DNA of 5,657 nucleotides from Desulfobacteraceae bacterium (lineage in GTDB: Bacteria > Desulfobacterota > Desulfobacteria > Desulfobacterales > ETH-SRB1), in contig JABMRH010000104.1 in assembly GCA_013202725.1 (NCBI GenBank), positions 1 through 5,657 of the forward strand, in the 5' to 3' direction. The notes below the pieces were generated by a model. It was not told the origin of the DNA. It saw only the letters and a list, made by a program, of their open reading frames with translations, and did not search any database. A program made the translations under genes and the position numbers. Of the stretch, positions 4,988 through 5,657 are shown one piece after another. The first letter of the stretch is position 1, and each line of letters opens with the position of its first letter.

Positions 4988-5194
4988 TTTGTTGTAACCT
5001 TAACTTCATATCATTTAGTAAGCAGAACCGGATCACTGGCACGAAAAGCCTATACAAGTTTTCGAAATGGTGACAGTTTTGCCATTGTAAAGACTTAACT
5101 CCAATGTAACAAAATGCCGCGGCTTTTCGTATCCGAGTGTATCCGCTGATTATGCGGTTATAATGGAAACGGTTTTTGTTTTTCCGATAAAATA
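4988..5194. other. Intergenic region with short inverted repeats
   Basis: No gene is seen here. ACGAAAAGCC (5041-5050) is exactly inverted at 5121-5130. CGAAAA at 5042-5047 can instead pair with TTTTCG at 5059-5064. GTATCCG occurs twice (5129-5135 and 5139-5145), and CCGC/GCGG at 5143-5157 forms a small stem. The promoter of the minus-strand two-gene cassette should lie in this stretch, but I could not pick out convincing -35 and -10 boxes. Confidence 0.4.
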
Positions 5195-5657
5195 CTAGTC
5201 CAGAGATAGTTTCACTTTACACTGATTGCATCTTACCGCACCACGGAAAACTTTATTGCCGCATTCAGGGCAAATATAGCGGGCTTCTTCATCTTGAATC
5301 CACTTTTCAGTACCGACCTCTCTCCAATACGGAATAGCCCGTAAAATAACCTTTTTGCCAACAGTCATCGGAAAGTTTTCAATATGCTGACAGGGAAATT
5401 CATCGCATTCGTGACATCCAGTGTAACCTTTTTCTTTGGTGCAATCCCTGATCTCACACTGTCGGCAATGCATAAAAAGTTCATCAGACAAGCAACCACG
5501 GCACTGAATATCTTCTATCGAAAGATTTTCACTATTGGGAAGATTACCTTTGCCATTAACTTTTCCCTGGTAAACATTCACCAACCGTTCCTTGAATTTA
5601 TGATTATTATCACGGTGTGCGATATAAATGGCACAGCCTCCGCAATAAAGACCACAA
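5195..5657 (-). CDS. DUF3795 cysteine-rich zinc-binding protein, 5' end outside the window
   Basis: The frame is open from the TAG at 5195 to the window edge, giving 153 visible residues. The visible part starts CGLYCGGCAIYIA, the usual beginning of a DUF3795 domain, so only a few residues are probably missing. Further clusters follow: CRGC, CRQC with IRDC, GCHEC with FPC, then a C-terminal zinc ribbon CPEC and CNQC that ends in KLSLD. The many CxxC-type pairs suggest two or more metal sites. The family's function is unknown; no membrane segment or signal is visible. A TTG at 5584 lies inside the conserved domain, so it is not the real start. There is no link to the cassette 207 bp downstream other than strand. 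Confidence 0.88.
   Translation of the reverse strand, partial: CGLYCGGCAIYIAHRDNNHKFKERLVNVYQGKVNGKGNLPNSENLSIEDIQCRGCLSDELFMHCRQCEIRDCTKEKGYTGCHECDEFPCQHIENFPMTVGKKVILRAIPYWREVGTEKWIQDEEARYICPECGNKVFRGAVRCNQCKVKLSLD

Noticed and set aside
5041..5160. Integron attC site
   Set aside because: The inverted repeats lack the paired GTTRRRY/RYYYAAC core boxes.

Overview
The window is AT-rich bacterial DNA with almost every gene on the minus strand. It mixes a compact, apparently functional gene cluster with decayed mobile DNA. Family flavours (an IS110-type transposase remnant, a RAYT-type transposase remnant, a DUF3795 zinc protein, a hemerythrin-cyclase fusion) are common in environmental anaerobes and microaerobes such as anammox planctomycetes (Brocadiales) or Desulfobacterota. 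I lean to an anammox-type planctomycete, but this rests on sequence style only and is weak.

Region 1 (1-171) has no convincing gene. It is bounded by an 11-bp inverted repeat (4-14 / 137-147) and looks like a small non-coding repeat or MITE-like unit cut by the window edge. Region 2 (172-3095, minus strand) is a putative four-gene operon, transcribed in the order ppiC (parvulin prolyl isomerase), a ferritin-like/rubrerythrin-like four-helix protein, a soluble class III adenylate cyclase fused to a C-terminal hemerythrin domain, and a flavin reductase of the ferredoxin-NADP reductase family. Gaps are 46, 62 and 38 bp. Two likely non-heme iron proteins, a cAMP-producing output and a flavin electron donor suggest oxygen, NO or iron redox sensing and detoxification; this is inference from neighbourhood. 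For ppiC and the ferritin-like gene, strong Shine-Dalgarno sites place the starts well inside the longest open frames.

Region 3 (3188-3560) is a 373-bp element with perfect 18-bp terminal inverted repeats. Each end can fold into a REP-like hairpin, and it carries an internally deleted RAYT gene. It sits 92 bp upstream of the ppiC start. Region 4 (3582-4145, minus) holds a 34-residue lysine-rich mini-protein with a good ribosome binding site, and a SEC-C zinc-motif protein. Region 5 (4199-4490) contains the N-terminal stub of an IS110-family transposase on the plus strand, then a tandem 12-mer and a long, nearly perfect hairpin.

Region 6 (4491-4987, minus) is a two-gene cassette with an ATGA overlap, resembling a BrnT/DUF4258-like toxin followed by a small acidic antitoxin. 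Region 7 (4988-5194) is intergenic with short inverted repeats. Region 8 (5195 to the window end, minus) is a cysteine-rich DUF3795 protein whose 5' end lies outside the window; its frame stays open to the last base, so the start at 5584 suggested by the longest ORF is internal.
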